DNA of 64,000 bases from Calliopsis andreniformis. Taxonomy: Eukaryota > Arthropoda > Insecta > Hymenoptera > Andrenidae. Shown piece after piece: positions 51,604 through 60,711 of this stretch; within the stretch, counting starts at the first letter, position 1, and each line of letters starts with the position of its first letter. The stretch is taken from NCBI RefSeq assembly GCF_051401765.1, contig NW_027480548.1, positions 1,054,001 through 1,118,000 of the forward strand. The letters run 5' to 3'. A model generated the notes under the pieces. It did not search any database and was not told the DNA's origin. It saw only the letters and a list, made by a program, of their open reading frames with translations. The position numbers and the translations under genes were made by a program.

Positions 51604-51813
51604 TGTGCCCATAATTATGAAAGTGGTCTAAATTGTATATTTCTTATTTTAGGATATTGAAAGTATTACATTTGAATTAATTAGAAAATATTTCTATATT
51701 ACGTGACATTATAATTAGTCTTGATTAATAAACATTTATTATAAATGTGAAATTTTGTGTGAATCTCATACGAAAATGTTGTTTCTTAGACCACTTTCAT
51801 AATTTTGGGCACA
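51604..51813. mobile_element. Small TIR element (MITE)
   Basis: 28-bp terminal inverted repeats with one mismatch, starting 'tgtgcccataattatgaaag' and ending with its complement ('ctttcataattttgggcaca'), 210 bp overall. No coding capacity; the target duplication is unclear. The ends are of a Tc1/mariner-like type. Confidence 0.7.
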
Positions 51814-51939
51814 TGTGTATTGTTTCATTCGTGATACTCTTTCTTTCTCGCTCGCACCGTCCTTTTCTATATTCCGTATGAAGCAAAATATCGGCTCAAG
51901 GCATATTCAGTAGAGATTTACTGATGCATAAAATTGTAA

Positions 51940-52080
51940 TTGATGTGGCAACAGCGTGACAGAACTTTCCTACGATGCGATTTGGCAATTATACCTTCGC
52001 ACTTCTCATTTGTAATTCAACAGGATAACGCTAGATGCCACATTATCAAATGTCGCATGTATAAATTATATGTTTTCACT
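51940..52080 (+). pseudogene. Tc1/mariner transposase relic
   Basis: A short plus-strand frame contains 'FVIQQDNARCH', which resembles the 'QQDNxxxH' segment around the second catalytic Asp of Tc1/mariner transposases. Nothing else of the enzyme is readable. It lies at the right end of the TTAA element, close to the MITE at 51604. Confidence 0.35.
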
Positions 52081-52145
52081 AATGCCCGTTTCTTCGCAAC
52101 AGCGCTTCGATCGATTCGGAGTAGGCCCCGAAGGAGTCTGCCCCC

Positions 52146-54542
52146 TTAACATAGCATCCCATATAAAACCAGGTAATGTGTAATAGTGAGCCTGATCTAG
52201 ACCATAACTCTTGATACAACTTTCACGGAAATTTTCGAAAATATCTGCTAATAATAAAATATCTGTTTTTAAATACAAATCGCTGTATTCACCTAAAGTT
52301 TTAATCTCGAAAGAATGCCATATGTTCTCAGCGTGTGCGTAATCGCTTTCGGATACTATTTCATCAGTCAACGAACTGTAAAAAGATTCCAGCGATGGTA
52401 AACAAGAATCTTCTAATTTCCCAAAGCAATCAATGTATTCGTACGGAAAGACACCCTTTCACGTCAATAAATCAAATTTTTCTGTGGACAACATTTGAAG
52501 ATTAGATTATAAAATTGTTTGCTTATCTTTACTGAGAAAAGACGCTAATTTACAAAGACTAGTATTTAAAAATTTATACGAATCGATAAATCGTAATCTT
52601 ATATAATTTCGACAACATAATTCTTCTTCTGTTACATCTTTTAAATGTTTTGTAACAGAAATATACTTTTCTTTGGTTATAGGTAGTAAATCAATGTAAC
52701 CTTCAAATGCGTTAGCTAATTCCATGATAATAAAATGTGAATCATATCCAGATAAATTGTGAAAGGCTATCGGGACGTGGAATGAGTTTTTATAATTTAT
52801 ATTACAGTCAACATGTGTAGGACCTCTATAGCGCCCTGTTAAATGACAATGATATCGCACACGTGTTTCGTTGATATCGAATGGTTTCTCACAAATATGG
52901 TAATGTATAACATTGTGAAATTCATCCCACTGCTCTTTCGTTAGGTGCACCATAGAGATATTATTAGATAATATAGATTTAACAGTCTGTGCTAAATTCT
53001 TTAATTCCTGGATAAACCATGAAACGCAGTCTATATCGCGACGATATTGATATGATGATAATGATGTATCATAAGAACAATGCATACAATATCCAATACT
53101 GAATACCCTAGGATGTTGATATGCATGCGATATACATTCATCTGCGACACTATCCTTAATTTTTTCTAAAACACACTCGAGGTCTTCATAAACCACAAAC
53201 GGAACCCGATCCTTTCTGCAATAATTGTTAACTTTGAGCCATTTATCGTCCTCGCTGGCTGGCAGAACAGTGCATTTATTCATATTCTGACAATCATTCT
53301 GATGAGTATCTAACCTCTCACGGGAATTGAAGAAGTGTAAGCTTCTGTAAAAGTATTCATATATAATCGTTTATTCTTCATAAAATTAAAATCTTAATGT
53401 TTTTACACGTTTTATACATACCGATCACAGATGAACTTCTTTTCTTTATGTTTGCTTAATTGTGTGCCAACAAGTCGAGACAAATTTTTTATCCATGCAA
53501 AGTGTCCTATGCCATCATTCTCTATGTACAACAAATTCACATGTCCATCCCTGTTCTGATCAGTGAGACGCAATGGAACGATGACTTACTTCAGATCCTT
53601 CTTTGTTTTCTTGATGTTTTCTTCGATGCTGAATAGATTAACGGAGATATTGTTCATCGTTTCAAACTTTTTAATATCATTCATGGATATTGGATATCCG
53701 ATATTCTCAAAATTAAGCACTGTTCTATAATATGGATAGGAACTTTGTTGAGATGTATGCTGTTTAGCTGAATATAAAGCGGCTGCCACAGCCCATGCGA
53801 AACATGCGTGGTCATAGGATTTTACAGAAATTACTGCTTTTTTAAGTAGTATTTCTCGCGGTAGCTTGAAATGACATTCAACATGCTTCGGATTATACTT
53901 GTTTAAATTGATTATTAAATTCAGTATTTGCGACAATGTCCACCCACTATCACATTCCTGAAATTCTTCCAACAATGTTATTGTACATTCACCAATACAT
54001 CGTTCATACCACTCTTCAAGATCCGATCCGCGAAATAACTAACAGTCTTCGGTATTTAAGCTTTTCGTTTCACATATATCACCTGCTATAAATTCCCCAT
54101 TAAATATTGTATTCACTTTAAGTGCAGTGTGCTTCACCAATGCATGTCTGACATGTAAAAGCACTATACTTCTCGCACCGTGAAGGAAATTACGTGGATC
54201 GATATAATCTGAGTTTATCACAACACCTGCCAATACATGATTTTCGAATGCAGTTTCTAATTCACGCCACAAGAGACCATTGTTTGAATGTCCTGCACCT
54301 TCGTGCACGAAACGAGTACGCGTCACTAGTTTAAGACTTTCAAATTGTGCAATTCGAGCAACCAGAGATTGTTGAGTACCAATTGATAATCGAGGGCGTT
54401 TCTTTACTCGACAATATTGTTCCAATGACTCAAGATATTCGTTGCAACCTTCTTCCCATGCAATGTATTCATCTAGACAATTCAAACGAACGGCTTGTTC
54501 CCGCAATTCGTGTTCAGTAAGAACAAATTCATCCATGTCCAT
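52146..54542 (-). pseudogene. Polinton protein-primed DNA polymerase B, N-terminal part
   Basis: Starts at ATG 54542 (or 54536). One frame runs through a Polinton-specific N-terminal region ('VTRTRFVHEGAGHSNNGLL') with a TAG at 54039-54041 and a TAA near 53586. After a probable intron (53345-53421) the exonuclease domain follows: Exo I 'FVVYEDLECVLEK', a zinc-finger-like H/C motif ('RYHCHLTGRYRGP ... C'), Exo II 'HNLSGYDSHFI' and an Exo III region 'RFIDSYKFLNTSL'. TAA (52507-52509) and TGA (near 52460) stops follow, then '[19 protein letters not shown]' up to the TTAA insertion point. Four stops show inactivation; the catalytic signatures are still readable. Confidence 0.9.
53345..53421 (-). 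other. Probable 77-bp spliceosomal intron in the Polinton polymerase gene
   Basis: On the minus strand a GTATGT donor (53421-53416) and a pyrimidine-rich 'cttttacag' acceptor (ending 53345) bound 77 AT-rich bases with stops in frame. Joining the flanks restores one reading frame across a zinc-finger-like segment ('ICDR' before, 'LHFFNSRERLDTHQNDC' after). Size and sites fit a short insect intron; a simple insertion in a dead gene is the alternative. Confidence 0.6.
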
Positions 54543-55487
54543 GACTTGTTAACTCTTGGATGTAACAGCACATTTCATACAAATCTTTTATTTTACTTTT
54601 ATATATTCTGATCACAGTTTAAACTGGTGTCATATGTCGCAATTACGTTGCATCTGTTTGCTCGTATAAAATTTTTGATAATTTTAGATTATGCTGACAT
54701 TATGCTGACGAGAAGTCACACGCAATTCGAGAAACTAAATAAATCATATAATATGTTACAAATGCATTTTAATAATTAGTCAAGCAAAAAAAAATGTATT
54801 CTTTTTGGAAATTATTTTAACACTTATTGTATCAGTATAAATACAATGCTTACATCTTTTTTTCATGTATTATGCAATGGTTATAAATACAATGCAGATT
54901 TATGACTAGTCAGCTGTTATTGAATCAAGCATTCATTTATACAATTTATAAGAACATAAATACTAAACATAAATATTTCATATTACATTGTGAGATTGCA
55001 AGTGATATATAGATGTATTGCTAATCAATTACGACGAAATATTAGACATCTATTATACAATTTGGCAAAATGTATAATTCTAATTGATGTAGAACATGTT
55101 GACGAATAGTTGTGATGGTAAAGTAAGGGGAGGGGAAACTGAATTCAATGGATGTGGCAGGGGGGGGGGGGGGGGGGGATCGTTCGCGCTCGATATGTGA
55201 TACGAAAGAGAGTAGGAAGTCTCCCCCTCCCAATTGATCATAACAACAAATATAAGTGGAAGGAGTAAAGCATATTTGCAATGGTCGGAAGCCAACTGAA
55301 AACATTTCTTACGGGAACTTGCCTGAGTTATTCATTAAATGCTGTGCTAAAATATAAAGTTCAATCTATAAACTTCGGGTCATACGTGTGAGTTAATTGT
55401 GTTTGAAATATTTCGTACAGAAAAATTGTATTAATTACTATTAATTGTATACCAGAATACAGTTTTTATAAATAGAATTATATCAAA
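54543..55487. other. AT-rich region right of the Polinton polymerase
   Basis: No gene seen. It should hold the right Polinton terminus, which I cannot place. A run of 19 G lies at 55160-55178. Confidence 0.4.
55160..55178 (+). repeat. G19 homopolymer
   Basis: Nineteen consecutive G in an otherwise AT-rich region. The length is a likely site of sequencing error or polymorphism. Confidence 0.9.
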
Positions 55488-55607
55488 ATGTGTTCTCAAT
55501 ATTATGAAGAAAATAATGAATCTGTGACTCATACTCCAATCAACGAATCAACCGAAGATAATGAAACTAAGAAAATTAAATATGTGAAGTATTGTCGGGT
55601 TCGATAA
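55488..55607 (+). other. Short open frame, doubtful
   Basis: 39 codons from ATG 55488, rich in E, N, T and K, preceded about 20 bp upstream by a TATA-like 'tttataaatag'. No family recognised. It could be a first exon or chance. Confidence 0.15.
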
Positions 55608-55949
55608 GATTATGTTATGTTTAAAAACATTTAGACTTAAGTTGTTTATGACTGGGCCATTTGGGACGTTGGTGTTTTGCAGGCGAGTGGCGATGGTCAG
55701 CAGAACCGTGTCCCAAACCCTTGGAGATAGCTTTAGATTTATTGTTTAGGTTTGGGTCGTGAGTGAGACAGAGCATGAAAGAAATGAGTGGTGTCGACGG
55801 TGCGGGATGAAGGAAAATTCGGCAGAGTGGATTGGTAAGCCATAGGGCACAGATCAGAAGTTAAGGCGTAGAATATTGTGTGGATTATTAAAATATTTAG
55901 TCTAATTCATTTAGTAATATTATATTTCCAGCGATTATACAAATATATA
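55608..55949. other. Unassigned sequence
   Basis: No gene seen. It begins near 'tgtcgggttcgataag' and ends 'gcgattataca', which looks LTR-like, but no target duplication supports that reading. Confidence 0.3.
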
Positions 55950-56098
55950 CAGGGTGTAACAAAAAAGTTGCGGTTCCTTAAAAGGGGTGATTCAGGGGGT
56001 GATTTGAAACAACATCTTCCTTAGCGAAAATGTAAGATGAGGCTTCGTTAACGAGTTATTAACGAAAAACACCGGCCAATGAGAGCGCGAGTTTGCCG
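55950..56098 (+). mobile_element. Fragment of the CAGGGTGTAAC TIR family
   Basis: Begins 'cagggtgtaacaaaaaagtt' after a TA. It matches the left arm of the element at 43369 over about 150 bp, including 'gattcagggggtgatttg' and 'gagttattaacgaaaaac'. It stops abruptly where the nonamer array begins. Confidence 0.85.
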
Positions 56099-57935
56099 TC
56101 ATTATTATTATGATCATCATTATTATCATTATTATCATTATTATCATTATTATCATTATTATCATTATTATCATTATTATCATTATTATCATTATTATCA
56201 TTATTATCATTATTATCATTATTATCATTATTATCATTATTATCATTATTATCATTATTATCATTATTATCATTATTATCATTATTATCATTATTATCAT
56301 TATTATCATTATTATCATTATTATCATTATTATCATTATTATCATTATTATCATTATTATCATTATTATCATTATTATCATTATTATCATTATTATCATT
56401 ATTATCATTATTATCATTATTATCATTATTATCATTATTATCATTATTATCATTATTATCATTATTATCATTATTATCATTATTATCATTATTATCATTA
56501 TTATCATTATTATCATTATTATCATTATTATCATTATTATCATTATTATCATTATTATCATTATTATCATTATTATCATTATTATCATTATTATCATTAT
56601 TATCATTATTATCATTATTATCATTATTATCATTATTATCATTATTATCATTATTATCATTATTATCATTATTATCATTATTATCATTATTATCATTATT
56701 ATCATTATTATCATTATTATCATTATTATCATTATTATCATTATTATCATTATTATCATTATTATCATTATTATCATTATTATCATTATTATCATTATTA
56801 TCATTATTATCATTATTATCATTATTATCATTATTATCATTATTATCATCATTATCATCATTATCATCATTATCATCATTATCATCATTATCATCATTAT
56901 CATTATTATCATTATTATCATCATTATCATCATTATCATCATTATCATCATTATCATCATTATCATTATTATCATTATTATCATTATTATCATTATTATC
57001 ACATTATCACATTATCATCATTATCATCATTATCATCATTATCATCATTATCATCATTATCATCATTATCATCATTATCATCATTATCATCATTATCATC
57101 ATTATCATCATTATCATCATTATCATCATTATCATCATTATCATCATTATCATCATTATCATCATTATCATCATTATCATCATTATCATCATTATCATCA
57201 TTATCATCATTATCATCATTATCATCATTATCATCATTATCATCATTATCATCATTATCATCATTATCATCATTATCATCATTATCATCATTATCATCAT
57301 TATCATCATTATCATCATTATCATCATTATCATCATTATCATCATTATCATCATTATCATCATTATCATCATTATCATCATTATCATCATTATCATCATT
57401 ATCATCATTATCATCATTATCATCATTATCATCATTATCATCATTATCATCATTATCATCATTATCATCATTATCATCATTATCATCATTATCATCATTA
57501 TCATCATTATCATCATTATCATCATTATCATCATTATCATCATTATCATCATTATCATCATTATCATCATTATCATCATTATCATCATTATCATCATTAT
57601 CATCATTATCATCATTATCATCATTATCATCATTATCATCATTATCATCATTATCATCATTATCATCATTATCATCATTATCATCATTATCATCATTATC
57701 ATCATTATCATCATTATCATCATTATCATCATTATCATCATTATCATCATTATCATCATTATCATCATTATCATCATTATCATCATTATCATCATTATCA
57801 TCATTATCATCATTATCATCATTATCATCATTATCATCATTATCATCATTATCATCATTATCATCATTATCATCATTATCATCATTATCATCATTATCAT
57901 CATTATCATCATTATCATCATTATTATCATTATTA

Positions 57936-57978
<43 letters not shown>
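56099..57978 (+). repeat. 1.9-kb nonamer microsatellite
   Basis: A short lead-in is followed by a homogeneous (TCATTATTA)n block to about 56845, a mixed zone to about 57010 with two 'tcacattatcacatt' irregularities, then a homogeneous (TCATCATTA)n block to about 57920, ending in pure (ATT)n. Long open frames on both strands (HYY, LSS, poly-I, IMM) are products of the period being a multiple of 3 and are not genes. Confidence 0.97.
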
Positions 57979-57982
<4 letters not shown>

Positions 57983-58257
57983 TTATCCCTCCCATAAGGG
58001 TATTTTTTATAAAATGAATAACTTTAAAAAATTTATTAATTAAATTCAAACGTTTCAACTATGTACTTTCTATTATTATTGCAATTTCAAGACTTACTAT
58101 AACCTGAAATTATTTAAATTTCATTAATAATAATTTATTTAATAAAAATTATTCTAATACATTTTTAAAATACAAACGTTTATATATATGAATTCTAATA
58201 TCATCAAATATCATAATAATTATTCTTAGAATTATATATATTTATTTTAGTATTTAA
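57979..58257 (+). pseudogene. nad2: nad2 3' end (mitochondrial origin)
   Basis: 93 codons in the mitochondrial code ending at TAA 58255-58257, with no internal stop in that code. It begins with a proline pair followed by hydrophobic residues, Lys and Trp, as in the 'PP...FF.KW' region of NADH dehydrogenase subunit 2, and continues as membrane-type sequence. The left end is cut at the (ATT)n tract. Confidence 0.75.
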
Positions 58258-58324
58258 TTTCTAAAAAATTAATTTTTTTATTTTTATATTTGCAATTTAA
58301 TATTTTTCATTAAATTATAGAAAT
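58257..58324 (-). tRNA. trnC: trnC(GCA), mitochondrial origin
   Basis: 68 nt with a perfect 7-bp acceptor stem (ATTTCTA with TAGAAAT). The anticodon GCA (complement of 58291-58293) lies 32 nt from the 5' end. It overlaps the nad2 stop by one base, as is common in animal mtDNA. A relic in the nucleus. Confidence 0.7.
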
Positions 58325-58452
58325 AAATATTCATTTATTTCATTATCAATTTAACTCTTTATTTATTGTAATAATTATATTTACTAAATTAAAGTGCTTA
58401 TAATGTCAATTTAATATGTAAACTTAATATCTATTCTCTCTGTATATATTTA
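58325..58452. other. Spacer inside the NUMT
   Basis: AT-rich 128 nt between trnC and trnY. A weak fold with a GTC triplet in the right loop position could be another tRNA (Asp-like), but the stems have mismatches and I do not call it. Confidence 0.3.
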
Positions 58453-58515
58453 GTATTAGAAATTTTGATTTCATTAATAAATTTACAATTTATTCCTTTT
58501 AATCAGCCATAATAC
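58453..58515 (-). tRNA. trnY: trnY(GTA), mitochondrial origin
   Basis: 63 nt. The ends pair (GTATTA with TAATAC), a 'ggctgattaaaa' D-arm follows the acceptor on the minus strand, and the anticodon GTA is the complement of 58484-58486. Confidence 0.78.
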
Positions 58516-58522
58516 TTTCAAT

Positions 58523-58590
58523 GAGATTTTAAGTTAATTGAATGTATTAATCTTCAAAATTAAATATATAAAATAACTACATAAATCTTA
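58523..58590 (+). tRNA. trnW: trnW(TCA), mitochondrial origin
   Basis: 68 nt. The acceptor stem GAGATTT pairs with AAATCTT (one G-T pair), the D-arm is 'aagttaatt', and the anticodon TCA is at 58554-58556. It lies directly upstream of cox1. Confidence 0.8.
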
Positions 58591-58602
58591 ATTTTTTTAT
58601 GA

Positions 58603-59001
58603 ATTAAAAAATGAATATACTTAACTAATCATAAAAACATTGGAATATTATATTTTATATTCGCTATATGATCAGGAATAATTGGATCATCGTTAAGATT
58701 AATTATTCGATTTGAATTAAGAAATCCTGGTACATGAATTAAAAATGATCAAATTTATAATTCTGTTGTAACATCCCATGCTTTCATTATAATTTTTTTT
58801 ATAGTTATACCATTTATAATTGGAGGATTTGGAAATTGATTAATCTCTTTAATAATTGGAGCACCAGATATGGCATTTCCTCGTATAAATAATATAAGAT
58901 TTTGATTACTACCCCCTTCAATTATCTTATTATTATTAAGAAACTTATTCAATTCAGGATCAGGAACTGGATGAACAATTAATCTCCACTATCATCATTT
59001 A
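58603..59001 (+). pseudogene. cox1: cox1 5' part (mitochondrial origin)
   Basis: From an ATT at 58603 the mitochondrial frame gives the standard start ('KKW' then 'TNHKNIG') and the barcode region, with '[14 protein letters not shown]', 'GGFGNWL' and 'NSGSGTGWT'. A one-base deletion just after that last motif (near 58980) shifts the frame before the expected 'PPLSS'. The gene is then cut by a TIR element with TA flanks at 59004. It is too damaged to be functional mtDNA. Confidence 0.93.
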
Positions 59002-59003
59002 TA

Positions 59004-59260
59004 CAGGGTGTCCCACATAAGGTGGCGGAGCCGAAAAGGGGAGATTCCTGGTGTGATTCTAAACAACCTTTTCCTTTACAGAAATGTTCTCTGAAGCTTT
59101 GTTCACGAGTTATTAACGAAAAACATCGATCAATCAGAAAACGCGGATAGCGAGCGATCGGCCGTTCAGTGACAGCGCACAAGCTACGCGTAGTGTTTCC
59201 TACTCGCTGTGCTCGAATCTTGTACAAGAAACTCAAGGTCTCTATGTTATTGCCCAATTT
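59004..59260 (+). mobile_element. Divergent TIR-family fragment in the NUMT
   Basis: Begins 'cagggtgtcccacataagg' after TA. It keeps the family signature 'gagttattaacgaaaaaca' at the same distance from the end as the copies at 43369 and 55950, but is otherwise diverged. No opposite terminus found; the right limit is approximate. Confidence 0.65.
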
Positions 59261-59809
59261 CTCTTAAACTATTAGATGGGAAATTATGAAAAAAATCACG
59301 GACACGTCAGCTATTCCGACACATATTTTGGAATTTTTTCAAATTTTTAAATGAATTGTCTAAGTTGTAAAAAGTAAAAAACGAGGAAGAAGAATATAAA
59401 AATGCCGATTTATTAAAGTAATGCTAGGCTGAACTTTACTTTGGGGAAACAAAAATTAATGGTTTTTTTTTACATATTTTAATAATACTGGACGAGCGGA
59501 ATCCAAAAATGCAAGTTTTAAGTTTAGGAATCCAGCGGTTGAAAAGTTATGCGTATTTAGAGGTGAGCATTTTTAAACTATTCACTAGCTATTTCGACGC
59601 CATATTGGCTTGTACAGGCAGCTTAGCCAATGAGCGGAGCCGTTGGATATGAGCAATTGCGCCACTGATATCATAATAGCGACCATTTAGGCAGGATAAA
59701 TCAAATTTCGATGTTCAAAGTTTTACGAGTGATTTGATTTACGTGGTGATACCACAATATTCCCATGCGTTTGAGTTTAAGGTGTTCATTGCTAATTTCT
59801 TTGATTTTG
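59261..59809. other. Unassigned sequence, possibly interior of the TIR element
   Basis: No gene or named repeat seen. If the TIR element at 59004 is complete, this may be its inner part. Confidence 0.3.
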
Positions 59810-60125
59810 TGTATTTTCGATTTTAATATAGTATTTCTTGTAGAATAGTAGATTAGTATAGTATTTTAACATTTATAGTGTTGTAGTTTTTATAATATTT
59901 TAGAATTATTTATAGTATTTTATGATTTATATTAGTTTTTATTCAGTATAGTAAATGAGTATAGCATTTTATTAACGTATTTTAAATATCTTATATACAG
60001 TATTCTAACGTTTCATTCATATATTTATAGTATTTTAACGATTCACTCATTTTATTTATAGCATTTTAACGTTTATATTAGCTTTTATTTAGTACATTCA
60101 AGTAGTATAGCATTAATTTTATTTG
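59810..60125 (+). repeat. Degenerate AT-rich repeat
   Basis: Imperfect recurrences of 'tagtattttaacgtttata' at about 20-60 bp spacing. No coding content. Confidence 0.5.
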
Positions 60126-60269
60126 ATTGTTATGTATTATTAACTTTTGCCTACTTTCCGTGTTTTTTTTTCTTTATTAGCTGTAGTACACTTTATATTT
60201 CTATTTTCTTGCAATTATTTATTTTTTTTCTTTTGTAATAATGAGTGTTGGTAAATGGAATTTATCGAA

Positions 60270-60468
60270 TGTTGTAATATGGGATAACGATTTAAAATAA
60301 AAAGAAATTTAATTGTAACACAACGCACGGAAGAAGTCTGTACGATATCAGATCCCACATGAATATATTCAAAAGTAAATAAAAAACCATAGAAACAAGA
60401 CAAAACACTTTCTGTATCCTTCGATACTTTCGATACTTGTTTTTGTTCCTTGATTATATAATCTAACA
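60270..60468 (-). repeat. 3' LTR of the second Copia copy
   Basis: 199 bp. Reversed, it starts 'tgttagattatataatc' and ends 'ttacaaca'. It differs from the LTRs of the first copy at more sites, especially near its 3' end. The left flank is 'tcgaa'. Confidence 0.93.
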
Positions 60469-60711
60469 GGCCCCCTCAAAAACAAGTCGGTGCTGTTCAT
60501 ATTAATTGTACATTAATAAGTCTAATAAGTGTACTACGAGTATTACCGTACAGACTGTCTACCTTGTGTTTTATTTTGACTCTAATTCTGGGAACAAAAT
60601 ACAAATGGTCCAACATTCGTTGCAAGGGAATGGGGAAACCCAGAAAAACCCATCCAGACCATACAAACTATATACAAAATAATAATAATTTTTATGCTTA
60701 TATTAATCTTA

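Larger units (their letters stand above)
49077..52145. mobile_element. piggyBac-like element with TTAA target duplication
   Basis: 3069 bp bounded by TTAA on both sides (49073-49076 and 52146-52149). Perfect terminal inverted repeats begin 'gggggcagactcctt' and end with the complement. TTAA duplication with G-rich termini is the hallmark of the piggyBac superfamily. No piggyBac transposase frame is visible, so it is non-autonomous or heavily degraded. Inside are a hairpin (49949-49971), a tRNA-like segment, a small TIR element and a Tc1-type remnant. It splits the Polinton polymerase gene at a TTA-A that belongs to its coding sequence, and the frame lines up on both sides. Confidence 0.88.
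38230..54542. mobile_element. Decayed Polinton/Maverick element with nested insertions
   Basis: The extent given is from the capsid stop to the polymerase start; true termini were not found. The gene set is diagnostic: protein-primed DNA polymerase B, retrovirus-like integrase with chromodomain, FtsK/A32-type packaging ATPase, double and single jelly-roll capsid genes, and a PLA2-like core protein. Left genes run minus, the ATPase-to-integrase block runs plus, and polymerase runs minus. Nearly every gene has stops or frameshifts, and two other elements (43369-45900, 49077-52145) are inserted. I found no adenain-type protease. Confidence 0.93.
57979..59001 (+). other. Nuclear insertion of mitochondrial DNA (NUMT)
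   Basis: About 1 kb with the contiguous order nad2 (3' end), trnC(-), trnY(-), trnW(+), cox1 (5' part), readable with the invertebrate mitochondrial code (ATA Met, TGA Trp, AGA Ser). It is bounded by the nonamer array on the left and a TIR-family element on the right. Chimeric placement among nuclear repeats plus a one-base loss in cox1 mark it as nuclear. Confidence 0.93.

Noticed and set aside
37961..55487. Polinton terminal inverted repeats
   Set aside because: Weak G-rich similarities ('gggggaggg' near 38102 and 55125) were too short and in doubtful orientation to call termini.
55593..55940. Second solo LTR (tgtcggg...ttataca)
   Set aside because: The ends look LTR-like but the flanks ('agtat' and 'aatat') do not match, and no paired copy is present.
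55992..58043. Open frames of 310-654 codons (HYY, LSS, poly-I, IMM) in the nonamer array
   Set aside because: The period is a multiple of three, so frames stay open; the sequence is a pure microsatellite.
58366..58452. Additional mitochondrial tRNA (Asp-like, GTC) between trnC and trnY
   Set aside because: The acceptor and anticodon stems each have mismatches, and such a position would be unusual.
57979..59001. True mitochondrial contig piece
   Set aside because: It is flanked by nuclear repeats, truncated on both sides, and cox1 has a frameshift.
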